From DATJWY01 sp035500775 (GTDB taxonomy: Bacteria > Pseudomonadota > Alphaproteobacteria > Acetobacterales > Acetobacteraceae), in NCBI GenBank assembly GCA_035500775.1, contig DATJWY010000301.1, positions 1-5,094 on the forward strand: 5,094 nucleotides of DNA. The letters are read 5' to 3'. Of this stretch, positions 4,607-5,094 are shown one piece after another. How positions within the stretch are numbered: position 1 is the first letter of the stretch; each line of letters begins with the position of its first letter. Made by a program: the position numbers and the translations under genes. The notes beneath the pieces were generated by a model. The model was not told where the DNA came from. It did no database searches and worked only from the letters and a program-made list of their open reading frames with translations.

Positions 4607-5094
4607 ATGAAGCATGTCTCTTTCTCCGGCCGCCTGGTGGTGCTCGGTTTCGGCAGTATCGGCCAGGGCGTCCTTCCGCTCATCCTGCGGCATATCGACA
4701 TGCCGAAGGACCGGATCACCATCATCACCGCCGAGGAGCGCGGTCGTGAGGTCGCGGCCGAGTACGGCATACGCTTCGCCATCGACCCGATCACCCGCGA
4801 CAACTACCGGGACGTGTTGACGCCGCTGCTGGGTGAAGGCGATTTCCTGCTGAACCTCTCGGTGGACGTCTCTTCGGTCGCGCTGATCGAACTCGCGCGC
4901 GAGCGGGGCGCGCTTTATCTGGATACATGCATCGAGCCCTGGGTCGGCGGCTACACTGATCCGTCGCTCACGCCCTCGCAGCGATCGAATTACGCGTTGC
5001 GCGAAAGCGCGCTCGCCCTGCGCCAGGGCGCGGAGGGAGCGCCGACCGCCATCGTCACGCACGGCGCCAATCCAGGGCTGGTCTCGTATTTCGT
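4607..5094 (+). CDS. hss: Homospermidine synthase, 3'-truncated by window end
   Basis: The first 162 residues of a protein whose family is usually about 470-480 residues; the frame is open to the window edge. The enzyme uses NAD to transfer aminobutyl groups, making sym-homospermidine from two putrescines or from spermidine and putrescine, in the cytoplasm. Visible features: an N-terminal Rossmann fold with the nucleotide-binding VVLGFGSIGQGVLP (11-24); NLSVDVSS (83-90); the signature LDTCIEPWVGGY (105-116) followed by RSNYALRE (126-133); and HGANPGLVSYF (152-162). The family is the saccharopine dehydrogenase-like bacterial Hss, unrelated to the plant enzyme derived from deoxyhypusine synthase. 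The two genes upstream would supply its putrescine. Identification is secure for the part seen. Confidence 0.95.
   Translation, partial: MKHVSFSGRLVVLGFGSIGQGVLPLILRHIDMPKDRITIITAEERGREVAAEYGIRFAIDPITRDNYRDVLTPLLGEGDFLLNLSVDVSSVALIELARERGALYLDTCIEPWVGGYTDPSLTPSQRSNYALRESALALRQGAEGAPTAIVTHGANPGLVSYF

Noticed and set aside
4114..4749. 211-residue plus-strand frame running from the decarboxylase gene into hss
   Set aside because: It is out of frame with both genes, and its Arg/Ser/Pro-rich product fits a frame shadow.

Overview
The window looks like chromosome of a GC-rich alphaproteobacterium. The best guess is Rhodospirillales/Acetobacteraceae, based on the strong G/C bias at third codon positions and on an alphaproteobacterial-style glutathione synthetase and homospermidine synthase. 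No species assignment can be made from the sequence alone. There is no sign of a mobile element, CRISPR array, rRNA or tRNA.

Layout. 1-900 (+): glutathione synthetase (gshB), missing its first residues at the window edge. 901-997: short convergent gap with overlapping hairpins, probably a shared terminator. 998-1510 (-): unrecognised small lipoprotein. 1511-1808: divergent gap with a pair of 10-bp palindromes next to the lipoprotein start and a folded leader in front of speB. 1809-2696 (+): agmatinase-family ureohydrolase. 2697-3098: a 402-nt gap rich in RNA structure. 3099-4358 (+): ornithine/lysine-type PLP decarboxylase (fold type III). 4359-4606: gap with several hairpins, including a 23-bp stem. 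4607-5094 (+): start of homospermidine synthase (hss), cut by the window end.

The three right-hand genes form a polyamine locus. Agmatinase would make putrescine from agmatine, and the decarboxylase would make putrescine from ornithine (or cadaverine from lysine). Homospermidine synthase would then join aminobutyl units into sym-homospermidine. All are on the same strand, but they are separated by 250-400 nt of structured DNA rather than packed tightly, so each step probably has its own post-transcriptional control.

The most interesting part is the leader of the decarboxylase. It holds a 17-codon open reading frame (2926-2979) with its own well-spaced Shine-Dalgarno sequence. Its stop codon is followed at once by a 14-bp interrupted hairpin and then a C-rich stretch. 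The Shine-Dalgarno lies in one copy of a 13-nt direct repeat that brackets another hairpin. This has the layout of a leader-peptide attenuator or polyamine/ornithine sensor. It may be a member of the known alphaproteobacterial speF leader RNA family, with a peptide-coding component that would be worth testing.
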